A stretch of DNA of 38,171 bases from JACCQS01 sp050999295 (GCA_050999295.1 JBPCPI010000132.1:1-38171), one strand, 5' to 3'; shown: positions 29,150-36,860, numbered from the stretch's first letter. Numbers and translations: made by a program. Notes: generated from the letters alone by a model not told the origin.

Positions 29150-30850
29150 ATGCAGACGCGATCGCAGGATTTGCGGCTTCGCAGCCATGCCGTGACCCGT
29201 GGATTGGAAGCGACGGCAGCGCGCGGACTCTTGCGCGCGGTTGGTCTGAGCGATGCTGACCTGGGCAAGCCGCAGGTCGGGGTCGCCTCTTCCTGGAACG
29301 AGATCACCCCGTGCAACCTCAGCCTCGACCGACTCGCCCAGGCGGCCAAGGAGGGAGTGCACGCCGCCGGCGGCTATCCCTTCCAGTTCGGCACCATCTC
29401 GGTCAGTGACGGCATCTCGATGGGTCACGAGGGCATGCACTATTCGCTCGTCTCGCGTGAGCTGATCGCGGACAGCGTGGAGACCGTGATGCAGGCCGAA
29501 CGCTTCGACGGGTCGGTCCTGCTGGCCGGGTGCGACAAGTCCCTGCCCGGCATGTTGATGGCCGCCGCTCGCCTGGACCTCGCCAGCGTCTTCCTCTACG
29601 CCGGAACGGCCCTGCCGGGCCTGGCCAGGATGTCTGACGGCTCGGAGCGTGAGGTCACGATCATCGATGCCTTCGAAGCGGTCGGAGCCTGCTCGCAGGG
29701 GCGGATGAGCACCAGGGACGTCGAGGCCATCGAGCGGGCGTACTGCCCGGGTGAAGGTGCCTGTGCCGGGATGTACTCCGCCAACACCATGGCCAGTCTC
29801 GCCGAAGCCCTGGGGATGTCACTGCCCGGAAGCGCCGCTCCGCCCGCAACGGACCGTCGCCGGACGGGCTTCGCCCGGCGGTCGGGCTCGGCAGTCGTGG
29901 AGCTACTCAGGCAAGGGATCACCGCCCGCCAGATCCTGACCCGGCCGGCGTTCGAGAACGCCATCGCTGTCCTGATGGCGCTCGGTGGGTCGACCAACGC
30001 GGTCCTGCACCTGCTTGCCATCGCCTACGAGGCCGACGTGCCGCTGGCCTTGGACGACTTCACCCGGATCGGCGAGGGCGTGCCGCAGCTGGCCGACGTC
30101 AAGCCCTTCGGGCGACACGTGATGAGGGACGTCGACAGCGTCGGCGGCATCCCCATGCTGATGCAGGAACTCCTGGACGCCGGACTCCTGCACGGCGACG
30201 TCCTGACCGTCACCGGCCACACGATGGCTGAGAATCTGACCGCGATCTGCCCGCCCGGTCCTGACGGAACGGTCGTGCGCCCGATTGGGAACCCGCTGCA
30301 TCTCACCGGGGGGCTCACGGTGTTGCATGGGTCCCTGGCACCCGAGGGCGCCGTGGTGAAGTCGGCGGGCTTCGACGGGACCGAATTCCGGGGCAGGGTA
30401 CGGGCCTTCGACGGCGAACGGGCAGCGATGGATGCCCTTGCCGCAGGGACGGTGTCTGCCGGTGATGTCGTCGTGATCCGGTACGAGGGACCCAAGGGTG
30501 GCCCGGGGATGCGCGAGATGCTGGCCATCACCGCAGCGATCAAGGGCGCCGGACTCGGTCGGGACGTGCTGTTGCTCACCGACGGCCGCTTTTCAGGGGG
30601 AACTACGGGTTTGTGCATAGGGCACGTGGCGCCGGAAGCTGCCGATGGCGGCCCGATCGGCCTGGTCGTCGACGGCGACACCGTCCACCTCGATCTGACC
30701 GCGGGCACTCTCGACCTGCTCATCGACGGCTCCGAACTGGACCAGCGCCGAGGCAGCTGGGTACCGCACCCGCCGTACGTCGGCCGGGGTGTGTTGGGCA
30801 AGTACGCACGCTCGGTCGGCTCGGCAGCAAGTGGTGCCGTCTGCAGCTGA
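29150..30850 (+). CDS. ilvD: Dihydroxy-acid dehydratase
   Basis: A 566-residue IlvD/Edd family protein of normal length. Fe-S ligands fit Cys55 (EITPCNLSLDRLA), Cys128 (LAGCDKSLPGM) and Cys205 (PGEGACAGMYSANTMAS). Further family motifs are GISMGHEGMHYSLVSRE, ALGGSTNAVLHL, TVTGHTMAENL and LLTDGRFSGGTTGL. The sequence reads like actinobacterial dihydroxy-acid dehydratases, which make 2-oxo acids for valine and isoleucine. A sugar-acid dehydratase role is a weaker alternative, raised by the neighbouring ACS-type transporter. ATG 29150 gives the family N terminus (MQTRSQDLRLRSHAV). No other ilv gene is nearby. The transporter gene follows after 52 bp. Confidence 0.9.
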   Translation: MQTRSQDLRLRSHAVTRGLEATAARGLLRAVGLSDADLGKPQVGVASSWNEITPCNLSLDRLAQAAKEGVHAAGGYPFQFGTISVSDGISMGHEGMHYSLVSRELIADSVETVMQAERFDGSVLLAGCDKSLPGMLMAAARLDLASVFLYAGTALPGLARMSDGSEREVTIIDAFEAVGACSQGRMSTRDVEAIERAYCPGEGACAGMYSANTMASLAEALGMSLPGSAAPPATDRRRTGFARRSGSAVVELLRQGITARQILTRPAFENAIAVLMALGGSTNAVLHLLAIAYEADVPLALDDFTRIGEGVPQLADVKPFGRHVMRDVDSVGGIPMLMQELLDAGLLHGDVLTVTGHTMAENLTAICPPGPDGTVVRPIGNPLHLTGGLTVLHGSLAPEGAVVKSAGFDGTEFRGRVRAFDGERAAMDALAAGTVSAGDVVVIRYEGPKGGPGMREMLAITAAIKGAGLGRDVLLLTDGRFSGGTTGLCIGHVAPEAADGGPIGLVVDGDTVHLDLTAGTLDLLIDGSELDQRRGSWVPHPPYVGRGVLGKYARSVGSAASGAVCS

Positions 30851-30902
30851 CCCCACGATCTCGGCCCCGGCCGACATCCGTCAAAGGATTCGAGGAGGAA
30901 TC

Positions 30903-32261
30903 ATGGCAGTGCAGCGACCCGGCACAGACGAGCAGCAGACCGGCGGAACGTGGCCGGCCGCGCAGCGTGAGGAGACGTTGCGCAAGGTGGCTCGACGTCT
31001 CATCCCGGTGATGTGTGTCTGCTACTTCCTGGCCTACATAGACCGGACCAACATCGGTATCGCGGCCCTGACGATGAACGACGACCTGGGCATCTCGGCT
31101 ACCGCGTTCGGCTTCGGCGCCGGGCTGTTCTTCCTCGGATATGTGCTGTTCGAGGTGCCCAGCAATCTGGTGATGCACCGCGTGGGCGCCAGGATCTGGA
31201 TGTCGCGGATCATGGTCACGTGGGGCCTGGTCGCCACCGGCAGCGCGCTCATCCAGGGGGAGTCCAGCTTCTACGTCGTCCGGTTCCTGCTTGGGGTGGC
31301 CGAGGCCGGCTTCTTTCCGGGCATGATCCTCTACCTGACGTACTGGTTCCCGGCCGAGCAGCGAGCCCGGATGACCGGATTGTTCATGGCCGCGGTGCCG
31401 GTATCCACGGCCCTGGGCGCGCCGCTCGGCGGGCTGCTGCTCGGCTTGGACGGGGTCGCCGGCCTGACCGGCTGGCAGTGGATCTTCATCGTCGAGGGCC
31501 TGCCGTCGGTCATCATCGGCGCCTTCCTATTCAAGCTGCTGCCTGACCGGCCCGCGACCGCGTCCTTCCTCACCCCGGACGAGCGGGAACATCTGACCCG
31601 GGAGATCGAGTCGGAAGGGGCCCAGATCCGGCGGCGCCATGACTTCGGCATCGCCAAGTCGATCCTCCACCCGCGCGTACTGGCCCTGTCGTTGGTGTAC
31701 TTCTCGCTCGCGTTCGGTCTGTACGGGCTGGCATTCTGGATGCCGCAGATCATCAAGTCCAGCTTGGCCATTGAGAGCAACTTCCACGTGTCCCTACTTA
31801 CCGCGGCGCCCTACGCACTGGGCGCCGTGGCGATGATCTATTGGGGGAAACGCTGTGACCGGCTGGGCCGTCCCGCTGGCTTCACCTCGCTACCGTTGCT
31901 CATCGGCGGTGTTGCCCTCGCTGCTTCCGCCTTCCTCACCGCCGCGCCGTGGTTGGGGTACCTGGGACTGTGCGCTTGTGCGATCGGCGTGTTGGCCGCC
32001 TTTCCTGCCTTCTGAATGCTGCCGACCGCCTTCTTGACCGGCGTGACCGCCGCCGCCGGGATCGCCACCGTGAACTCACTCGGCAACATCTCCGGTTTCG
32101 TAGGTCCCTATTGGGTCGGACTGATGACCGACGTTTTCGGGTCCGCGCAGTGGGGCCTGGTGACCATCGGTGCAGTCATGGTTCTGGGCTCGGTCATCGT
32201 CATCGTTTTGGGGGATGCCCCCGGCAGGCCGGCCAGAGCGGACGTGCCCCCGCCGGCCTGA
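30903..32261 (+). pseudogene. MFS transporter (ACS/tartrate-like family) broken by in-frame TGA
   Basis: An anion:cation-symporter-type MFS gene. From ATG 30903, with GAGGAGGA upstream, it reads 370 residues (VARRLIPVMCVCYFLAYIDR, TNIGIAAL, FEVPSNLVMHRVGARIWMSR) to a TGA at 32013-32015. The same frame then continues without interruption for 82 codons (LPTAFLTGVTAAAGIATVNS and the last helices) to 32261. Family members have Trp at this point (a FW-LPT type junction), so TGG to TGA is the simplest change. The shortened product would lack about the last two helices. It is therefore a recent nonsense mutation, a sequencing error or, less likely, read-through. ilvD lies 52 bp upstream in the same orientation. 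Confidence 0.85.
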
Positions 32262-32291
32262 GCCCGGCAGAGCCCAGGAGCGGCTGTCGTT

Positions 32292-33248
32292 TCACAGCCC
32301 CGATGCGGCGAGCGTGGCGATATCCTGCGCGCAGCCCCAGCCCAGGGTGATTCCCGAACCGCCGTGACCGTAGTTGTGCAGCAGCCGTGCCTGGCCGGGG
32401 CCGGTCGCGGATTCCTCCACCCGCACGGTCGGCCGAGCCGGGCGCAACCCGACCACGTGCTCCAGCACCTCGGCGTCGACGAGCCGGGGCTCCAGCTGCC
32501 GGCACCGAGCCAGGATCGATTCGGCCTCAATCGGGTCGACGTCGGTGTCCCAGCGATGCTCGTCCAGCGTGCCGCCGAGAATGCAGTCCCCGGTCCGCGG
32601 GTGGAGATAGGCCCGGCCGGCCGGGTGGTGTTCGGCTCGCATGGACACGGTCAACCCCGGGTTGCCGACCCGGACGATCTGGCCGCGCACCGGGTACACC
32701 GACGGGTCGTCAGCGAGTTCCCGGGCAGCCAACCCGGTGCAGTTGACGACGAGTTCTGACCAGCCGTCCTCAAGGACCTCGTCGAGGGACGTGATCTGGA
32801 CGACGCGGATCGTGCCGCCGGCCGTTCGGAACAGTCCGACCAGCCAGGGCAGGTGCACGGGCATCTGGACCAGCGGGACCACGAAGCGCAGTCCGTGGGT
32901 GTACCCGGCGGGAAGCTCGGCTGGGCCGGCCGGGCGGAGGTCTCGGACCGCGGCGGCCCAGTCCGGGCGTCCGGGTGCGAAGCGGTACAGGGCCAGACTC
33001 TCGCGCATCGCCACGCCGGACCCGGGCTCGAGAGCTTGCCCAGCCAAGACCTCGAAGGTCTGCGCGCCCCAGCGAGCGACCGCCTCGGGTGGGCCGGCGT
33101 GGGTGGGAAACCAGACGGCAGCGGCCAGATGTGAGGTGAGCGCCTCGATCGGCGCGGCAGACAACACGCGGATCTGCCATCCGGCGCGCTGCAGGTTGAT
33201 CGCCGTGGTCAGCCCGGCGACCCCGGACCCCACCACAGTCGCTCGCAT
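32292..33248 (-). CDS. FAD-dependent oxidoreductase, D-amino-acid oxidase family
   Basis: A 318-residue DAO-family flavoprotein. The N-terminal dinucleotide-binding motif is VVGSGVAGLTTAINLQRAG. Mid-protein it has YPVRGQIVRV and YLHPRTGDCILGGT; near the C terminus VVGLRPARPTVRVEE carries the Arg that binds the substrate carboxylate in D-amino-acid oxidases, and HNYGHGGSGITLGWG closes the FAD site. It probably oxidises D-amino acids to 2-oxo acids with release of ammonia and hydrogen peroxide. ATG 33248 gives the standard start MRATVVGSG; a -10-like CACCAT lies 6 nt upstream. The gene converges with the broken MFS gene. Confidence 0.9.
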   Translation of the reverse strand: MRATVVGSGVAGLTTAINLQRAGWQIRVLSAAPIEALTSHLAAAVWFPTHAGPPEAVARWGAQTFEVLAGQALEPGSGVAMRESLALYRFAPGRPDWAAAVRDLRPAGPAELPAGYTHGLRFVVPLVQMPVHLPWLVGLFRTAGGTIRVVQITSLDEVLEDGWSELVVNCTGLAARELADDPSVYPVRGQIVRVGNPGLTVSMRAEHHPAGRAYLHPRTGDCILGGTLDEHRWDTDVDPIEAESILARCRQLEPRLVDAEVLEHVVGLRPARPTVRVEESATGPGQARLLHNYGHGGSGITLGWGCAQDIATLAASGL

Positions 33249-33254
33249 CCGCCG

Positions 33255-33260
33255 ATGGTG
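33255..33260 (-). promoter_or_regulatory. Putative leaderless -10 box, DAO gene
   Basis: Minus-strand CACCAT is 6 nt before the ATG at 33248. The match is moderate. Confidence 0.25.
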
Positions 33261-33288
33261 GCAGCCAGCGGAGGTCGCCATCGAACGG

Positions 33289-33543
33289 TCAGTCCGGGTG
33301 CGGGCCGATGGAGATCATTGTGATGCTGTCCTCTGGCTGGTAGATCCAGAAGACCCGCCATGCGCCCGGCGTCCGATTCTCTACGTACGATTCCCAGAGC
33401 GGCTCGCCACCCGGTCCCTGCACTGATTGGTAGCGGTGCGAGTTGAGTCCCGGATGCCGCGGGTCCTCGGCGGGCGACTCCCCGTAGATGGCCGAGGGTC
33501 GCGGACGATCTGGGCATCCCATGTCAGCTGGCGAGCGGGCCAT
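33289..33543 (-). pseudogene. RelE-like toxin homologue, probably N-terminally truncated
   Basis: An 84-codon frame whose C-terminal half (HPGLNSHRYQSVQGPGGEPL, WESYVENRTPGAWRVFWIY and ITMISIGPHPD) matches a RelE/ParE-like family in which a DPRHPGL segment leads into four beta strands. The N-terminal part (MARSPADMGCPDRPRPSAIY) does not resemble the helical half of that family, and no start signal is visible at 33543. No antitoxin gene is recognisable on either side. Most likely a remnant; a short active orphan cannot be excluded. Confidence 0.5.
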
Positions 33544-33858
33544 GAGCGGGGGCGGGGGGAATCACTGAGGGCATGGTCGAACAAGGCCGCGCTGGACTCC
33601 TTCCGCGCGTTTGGCTACCACACCATCCCGGCCCGATCCTGGCCGCGCGGACGGCGCTGCAAGCCGAGCGGACCTCGTAGGAATAGGTCCTGCTCATGGG
33701 GCGACTGCGCCACGCGGTCGGCGGCGAAACCCGGGATCCTCACCGCCAAAGCGCGAGGAGCGTGGTCGCTTGCCATCGACGACTTCAGCGGGTCCGGGGA
33801 CTGACGGCACGCCGGACGGCTCCACATCCGGACCGACATAGGCGGCTACGGTGACGGC
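33544..33858. other. 315-bp stretch without a recognisable gene
   Basis: Frames on both strands are open for 60-120 codons but are Arg/Pro/Ser-rich and unlike any family I know. A minus-strand frame (MASDHAPRALAVRIPGFAAD, from 33776) is the least random-looking but has no start signal. The stretch follows the RelE-like remnant and may hold the debris of its missing half and partner. Confidence 0.5.
33847..33852 (+). promoter_or_regulatory. Putative leaderless -10 box, membrane protein
   Basis: TACGGT is 6 nt before the ATG at 33859 and is a good TANNNT match. Confidence 0.45.
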
Positions 33859-34473
33859 ATGCTGCGTGACGGTCCCATCCCCAGGTTCGTGCACGGAATC
33901 CTCGAGTACCTACTCGGCGTGTTGTTCATCGCCGCGCCGTTCCTGTTCGACTTCAAGTCCGGTGCGGCCACCGGGATGTCAGTCGCGGTCGGTGTGCTGA
34001 TCCTCATCTTCGCCGCGGTTAGCGAGGGACCGGTCAGCCTGGTCAATCAATTGCCCCTGCTGCTGCACGTGGCGATGCTCTATGTACTTGCGATCTTCCT
34101 GATTGCTGCCCCCTTCTTATTGGGCTTCTCCGGCGAAGCGGCGCCGCGGAATTTTTTCATCATCTGCGGGGTGTGGCTGCTGCTGATCACCATCGGCACC
34201 CGTTTCCGCCGCTCCGCGCCCGATGCTCCCGCCAGTGCCGACACGGGGCGCTCGGCGGGATCGGGGCGGCGTCCCGTGCCGCCGGAGGGTCGCCCGGACA
34301 CCCCGGCTCCGCCACCAGGGTCCTCAGCCCCGCCACCAGGGTCCTCAGCCCCGCCGCCGGGGTCCGGCGGCTCACCGGGGACCGAGCCCCCATCGCCTGG
34401 TTTGCTTCCACCGGTGCCGCGGGGTCAGCGCGGCAGCCAGCCGTCCCCGCCGATGCCCCCACCTTCTGCATAG
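33859..34473 (+). CDS. Four-helix membrane protein with Pro-rich tail
   Basis: A 204-residue protein of unknown function. Residues 10-115 hold four hydrophobic helices arranged as two similar hairpins: LLGVLFIAAPFLFDF in the first and LAIFLIAAPFLLGFSG in the second, an SPW-repeat-like internal duplication. Residues about 120-204 are a low-complexity Pro/Gly/Ser tail with APPPGSS repeated. The tail probably lies in the cytoplasm or at the cell surface depending on topology, which cannot be fixed here. A TACGGT box 6 nt before the ATG suggests a leaderless message. It is the last gene before the arginine operon. Confidence 0.75.
   Translation: MLRDGPIPRFVHGILEYLLGVLFIAAPFLFDFKSGAATGMSVAVGVLILIFAAVSEGPVSLVNQLPLLLHVAMLYVLAIFLIAAPFLLGFSGEAAPRNFFIICGVWLLLITIGTRFRRSAPDAPASADTGRSAGSGRRPVPPEGRPDTPAPPPGSSAPPPGSSAPPPGSGGSPGTEPPSPGLLPPVPRGQRGSQPSPPMPPPSA
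34309..34368 (+). repeat. Tandem 21-bp repeat in the Pro-rich tail
   Basis: Two identical 21-bp units at 34309-34329 and 34330-34350, followed by a partial diverged third from 34351. In frame, each codes for PPPGSSA. The copy number is likely to vary between strains. Confidence 0.8.
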
Positions 34474-34500
34474 TCATTCCAAATAGTGCATAATCATGCA
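34467..34500 (+). promoter_or_regulatory. Tandem ARG-box-like operator of argC
   Basis: TGCATAATCATGCA (34487-34500) is an inverted repeat with 5-bp arms and matches the TGnAT-N4-ATnCA layout of ArgR boxes. A weaker box TGCATAGTCATTCC (34467-34480) lies exactly 20 bp upstream, two helical turns. The pair ends 2 bp before the argC GTG, so ArgR binding would cover the promoter. Confidence 0.7.
34489..34494 (+). promoter_or_regulatory. Putative -10 box of argC
   Basis: CATAAT lies inside the proximal ARG-box-like site, 8 nt before GTG 34503. No Shine-Dalgarno site fits between them, so the arg message may start at or near the GTG. Confidence 0.45.
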
Positions 34501-34502
34501 GC

Positions 34503-35546
34503 GTGACATCACATCCGGCACCATTCAGCGCGGCTGTCGCCGGAGCATCCGGCTACGCGGGCGGCGAGGTCTGCCGCCTGTTGGGCGGTCATCCCAAGAT
34601 CGACCTACGCACCGTCTGCGCTGACTCCTCGGTCGGGGATCTGCTCAGCGCACACCAACAGCACCTGTACGGGCTCGGCGAGTATGTCCTTGCGCCCACG
34701 GATCTCGCGATGTTGTCCGGTCACGACGTGGTCTTTCTCGGTCTGCCGCATGGCCACTCAGCCGAGCTCGCGGACGCGCTGTCCGAGGAGACGGTTGTGA
34801 TCGATCTGGCCGCGGATCACCGGTTATCCGGTGCGCAGGCCTGGGCACGATGGTATGGCGGCTCCCATGCACCGGTCTGGCCGTACGGCATGCCGGAACT
34901 CCCGGGCGCACGACCGAAGCTGATGCGGGCGCGGCGGATCGCAGTCCCGGGTTGTTACCCGACCGCTGCGATCCTTGCCCTGGCTCCGGCGTTTACGGCC
35001 GGCCTGGTGACACCCGACGTCGTCGTGGTGGCCGCCAGCGGAACCTCCGGTGCCGGACGCAAGGCCGATTCCAGCCTGTTGGGCAGCGAAGTCATGGGTG
35101 CGGCTCGCGCGTACGGCGTCGGCGGCGTTCATCGGCACACGCCCGAGATGACCGAGCAACTGAGCCACGTCGCCGGAGCTCCAGTAAGTGTGTCGTTCAC
35201 ACCGATCCTCGCGCCGATGTCCAGAGGGATCCTGGCCACCTGCAGCGCTCCGCTCGTCGGCGACCTCGATCTCCACGCGGCCAGAGCCGTGTACGAGAAG
35301 GCCTATGCCGATGAGCCATTCGTCGAACTCCTGCCGGAGGGGCTCTGGCCGTCCACAGCGGCCGTTCTCGGCTCGAACTGCGTGCATCTCCAGGTCACCG
35401 TCGATGCCGACGCCAGACGCCTGCTGATCGTCTCGGCGCTGGACAACCTGACGAAGGGCACAGCGGGCGCGGCCATCCAGTGTGCCAATCTCGCGCTTGG
35501 TCTGCCCGAGGCCGTCGGACTGCCGATGCTGGGCGTCGCGCCATGA
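34503..35546 (+). CDS. argC: N-acetyl-gamma-glutamyl-phosphate reductase
   Basis: A 347-residue NADPH-dependent reductase for the third step of ornithine synthesis. It has the N-terminal nucleotide-binding motif AAVAGASGYAGGEVCRLL, GLPHGHSAELA, the active-site Cys151 in RIAVPGCYPTAAILAL, and the late conserved TPILAPMSRGILATC and VSALDNLTKGTAGAAIQ segments. GTG 34503 is the only start that keeps the family N terminus. It lies 2 bp after a probable ArgR site, so transcription and translation may start almost together. argJ follows after 16 bp. In most actinobacteria argC directly follows pheT; here about 6.3 kb of other genes lie between them. Confidence 0.96.
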   Translation: MTSHPAPFSAAVAGASGYAGGEVCRLLGGHPKIDLRTVCADSSVGDLLSAHQQHLYGLGEYVLAPTDLAMLSGHDVVFLGLPHGHSAELADALSEETVVIDLAADHRLSGAQAWARWYGGSHAPVWPYGMPELPGARPKLMRARRIAVPGCYPTAAILALAPAFTAGLVTPDVVVVAASGTSGAGRKADSSLLGSEVMGAARAYGVGGVHRHTPEMTEQLSHVAGAPVSVSFTPILAPMSRGILATCSAPLVGDLDLHAARAVYEKAYADEPFVELLPEGLWPSTAAVLGSNCVHLQVTVDADARRLLIVSALDNLTKGTAGAAIQCANLALGLPEAVGLPMLGVAP

Positions 35547-35562
35547 CCCGCACGGCGCACCG

Positions 35563-36714
35563 ATGAGCGTGACCGCGGCGAAGGGGTTCCGGGCGGCTGG
35601 GGTGGCCGCGGGCCTGAAGTCCGCTGGCAGGCTCGACGTCGCCCTCGTGGTCAACGACGGCCCGGGCTACAGCGCGGCCGGCGTATTCACCACCAACCGG
35701 GTCAGGGCCGCGCCGGTCCTGTGGTGTGAGCAGGTGCTGACCACCGGGCAGCTCGCCGCCGTTGTGCTGAACTCCGGCGGCGCCAACGCATGCACGGGAC
35801 CGGACGGGTTCGCCGACACCCACCGCACCGCCGAGCACGTGGCCGGCGAACTGGAGATGGGCGCGATCGATGTCGCCGTCGCCTCGACCGGCCTGATCGG
35901 ACTGCGCCTGCCGATGCCCGAACTCCTGTCCGGGATCAGCACCGCGGTCAAGGAATTGTCCACCGAAGGCGGGCCCAGCGCCGCCGAGGCCATCATGACG
36001 ACGGACTCGGTGCCCAAGCAGGCCAGCCTGACCCGGGCCGGTTGCACCATCGGAGGCATGGCCAAGGGGGCCGGCATGCTCGCTCCCGGGCTGGCCACGA
36101 TGCTCGTCGTTCTCACCACCGACGCGGATGCCCCGGCAGAGGCTCTCGACCTCGCGCTGAGAGCGGCGACCGCGGTGACCTTCGAGCGCGTGGACAGCGA
36201 CGGCGCGATGTCGACCAACGACACCGTTCTCCTGCTGGCCAGCGGCGCCAGTGGTCACACGCCCGACCAGGCGACGTTGACCGAGGCAGTGACCGAGGTC
36301 TGCCACGACCTTGCTCAGCAGCTGCTCGCCGACGCCGAAGGGTCGACCAAGGACATCTCGATCACCGTCGAGCAGGCCGCCAGCACCGACGACGCGCTCA
36401 CCGTCGCCCGGGCGATCGCCCGGAACAACCTCGTCAAATGCGCGTTCTTCGGATCTGACCCCAACTGGGGGCGCATCCTCGCCGCTGTCGGCACAACGGC
36501 TGCCGAGTTCGACCCGGGCGAGCTCGACGTCGTCATCAACGGCGTCGAGCTCTGCCGCGCGGGTGGGATCGGCGACGACCGAGGGGCCTGCGACCTCACC
36601 GGTCGCGGAGTCGACGTACGGGTACGGCTGCATGCCGGCGACCACGAGGCGACCGTCTGGACGAATGACCTCAGCCTCAGTTACGTCCACGAGAACTCGG
36701 CGTACAGCTCATGA
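35563..36714 (+). CDS. argJ: Glutamate N-acetyltransferase / ornithine acetyltransferase
   Basis: A 383-residue ArgJ. It is a self-cleaving N-terminal-nucleophile-type enzyme: the nucleophile is Thr179 in GMAKGAGMLAPGLATMLVVL, and the oxyanion residues are Thr109-Gly110 or close (ASTGLIG). The usual P-N-M before ATML reads P-G-L here, a mild departure. It moves acetyl from N-acetylornithine to glutamate; whether it can also use acetyl-CoA is not visible. The C terminus is YVHENSAYSS. Its last 24 bp, including the stop, recur 146 bp further on. The TGA overlaps the ATG of the 49-codon ORF. ATG 35563 is the family start. Confidence 0.95.
   Translation: MSVTAAKGFRAAGVAAGLKSAGRLDVALVVNDGPGYSAAGVFTTNRVRAAPVLWCEQVLTTGQLAAVVLNSGGANACTGPDGFADTHRTAEHVAGELEMGAIDVAVASTGLIGLRLPMPELLSGISTAVKELSTEGGPSAAEAIMTTDSVPKQASLTRAGCTIGGMAKGAGMLAPGLATMLVVLTTDADAPAEALDLALRAATAVTFERVDSDGAMSTNDTVLLLASGASGHTPDQATLTEAVTEVCHDLAQQLLADAEGSTKDISITVEQAASTDDALTVARAIARNNLVKCAFFGSDPNWGRILAAVGTTAAEFDPGELDVVINGVELCRAGGIGDDRGACDLTGRGVDVRVRLHAGDHEATVWTNDLSLSYVHENSAYSS
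36691..36714 (+). repeat. 24-bp direct repeat, copy 1 (end of argJ)
   Basis: It begins GAGAACTCGGCG and ends AGCTCATGA, coding for ENSAYSS-stop of argJ plus the overlapping ATG. The second copy at 36837-36860 differs at one base, position 12 (G here, C there). Confidence 0.9.
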
Positions 36715-36860
36715 GGCGAGCATCGCAGGAGTTGGTCGCCGCGCCTGTGCGCGCAACGGGAACCCAACAGCTTCCCGCGCGGCGGCTGGCTCCGAGGAGC
36801 GGAGCCGACTCGCGGCCGAAGGCCGCCGTTGACACAGAGAACTCGGCCTACAGCTCATGA
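36711..36860 (+). CDS. Candidate 49-residue ORF linking argJ and argB
   Basis: An ORF of 49 codons plus stop, opened by ATGA overlap with the argJ stop (36711-36714) and closed by ATGA overlap with the argB start (36857-36860). The product starts MRRASQELVAAPVRATGTQQ, is basic, and ends TENSAYSS, repeating the argJ C terminus because of the 24-bp duplication. No homologous family is known to me. It has no Shine-Dalgarno site of its own, so it could only be translated by coupling from argJ. The central DNA holds two hairpins: GGCTCCG/CGGAGCC and GCGGCC/GGCCGC. It may be a by-product of an insertion rather than a functional gene; its value may lie in keeping argJ-argB coupling intact. Confidence 0.4.
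   Translation: MRRASQELVAAPVRATGTQQLPARRLAPRSGADSRPKAAVDTENSAYSS
36715..36836 (+). repeat. 122-bp insertion between duplicated argJ ends
   Basis: DNA lying between the two 24-bp copies. It contains perfect stems GGCTCCG-AGGAG-CGGAGCC (36789-36807) and GCGGCC-GAA-GGCCGC (36813-36827), plus a GTTGG/CCAAC pair further left. No transposase or known inverted termini are seen. Together with one repeat copy it makes a 146-bp insertion. Confidence 0.6.
36837..36860 (+). repeat. 24-bp direct repeat, copy 2 (at argB start)
   Basis: 23 of 24 bases match copy 1 at 36691-36714. It supplies the ATGA at which argB begins. Confidence 0.9.

Noticed and set aside
32013..32015. TGA as a selenocysteine or recoded codon in the MFS gene
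   Set aside because: Selenocysteine has no role in this transporter family, the expected residue is Trp, and no SECIS-like hairpin is evident just downstream.
36715..36836. The argJ/argB insertion as a standard insertion sequence
   Set aside because: It is far too short for a transposase, no terminal inverted repeats are seen at its ends, and a 24-bp imperfect duplication is longer than usual target duplications.
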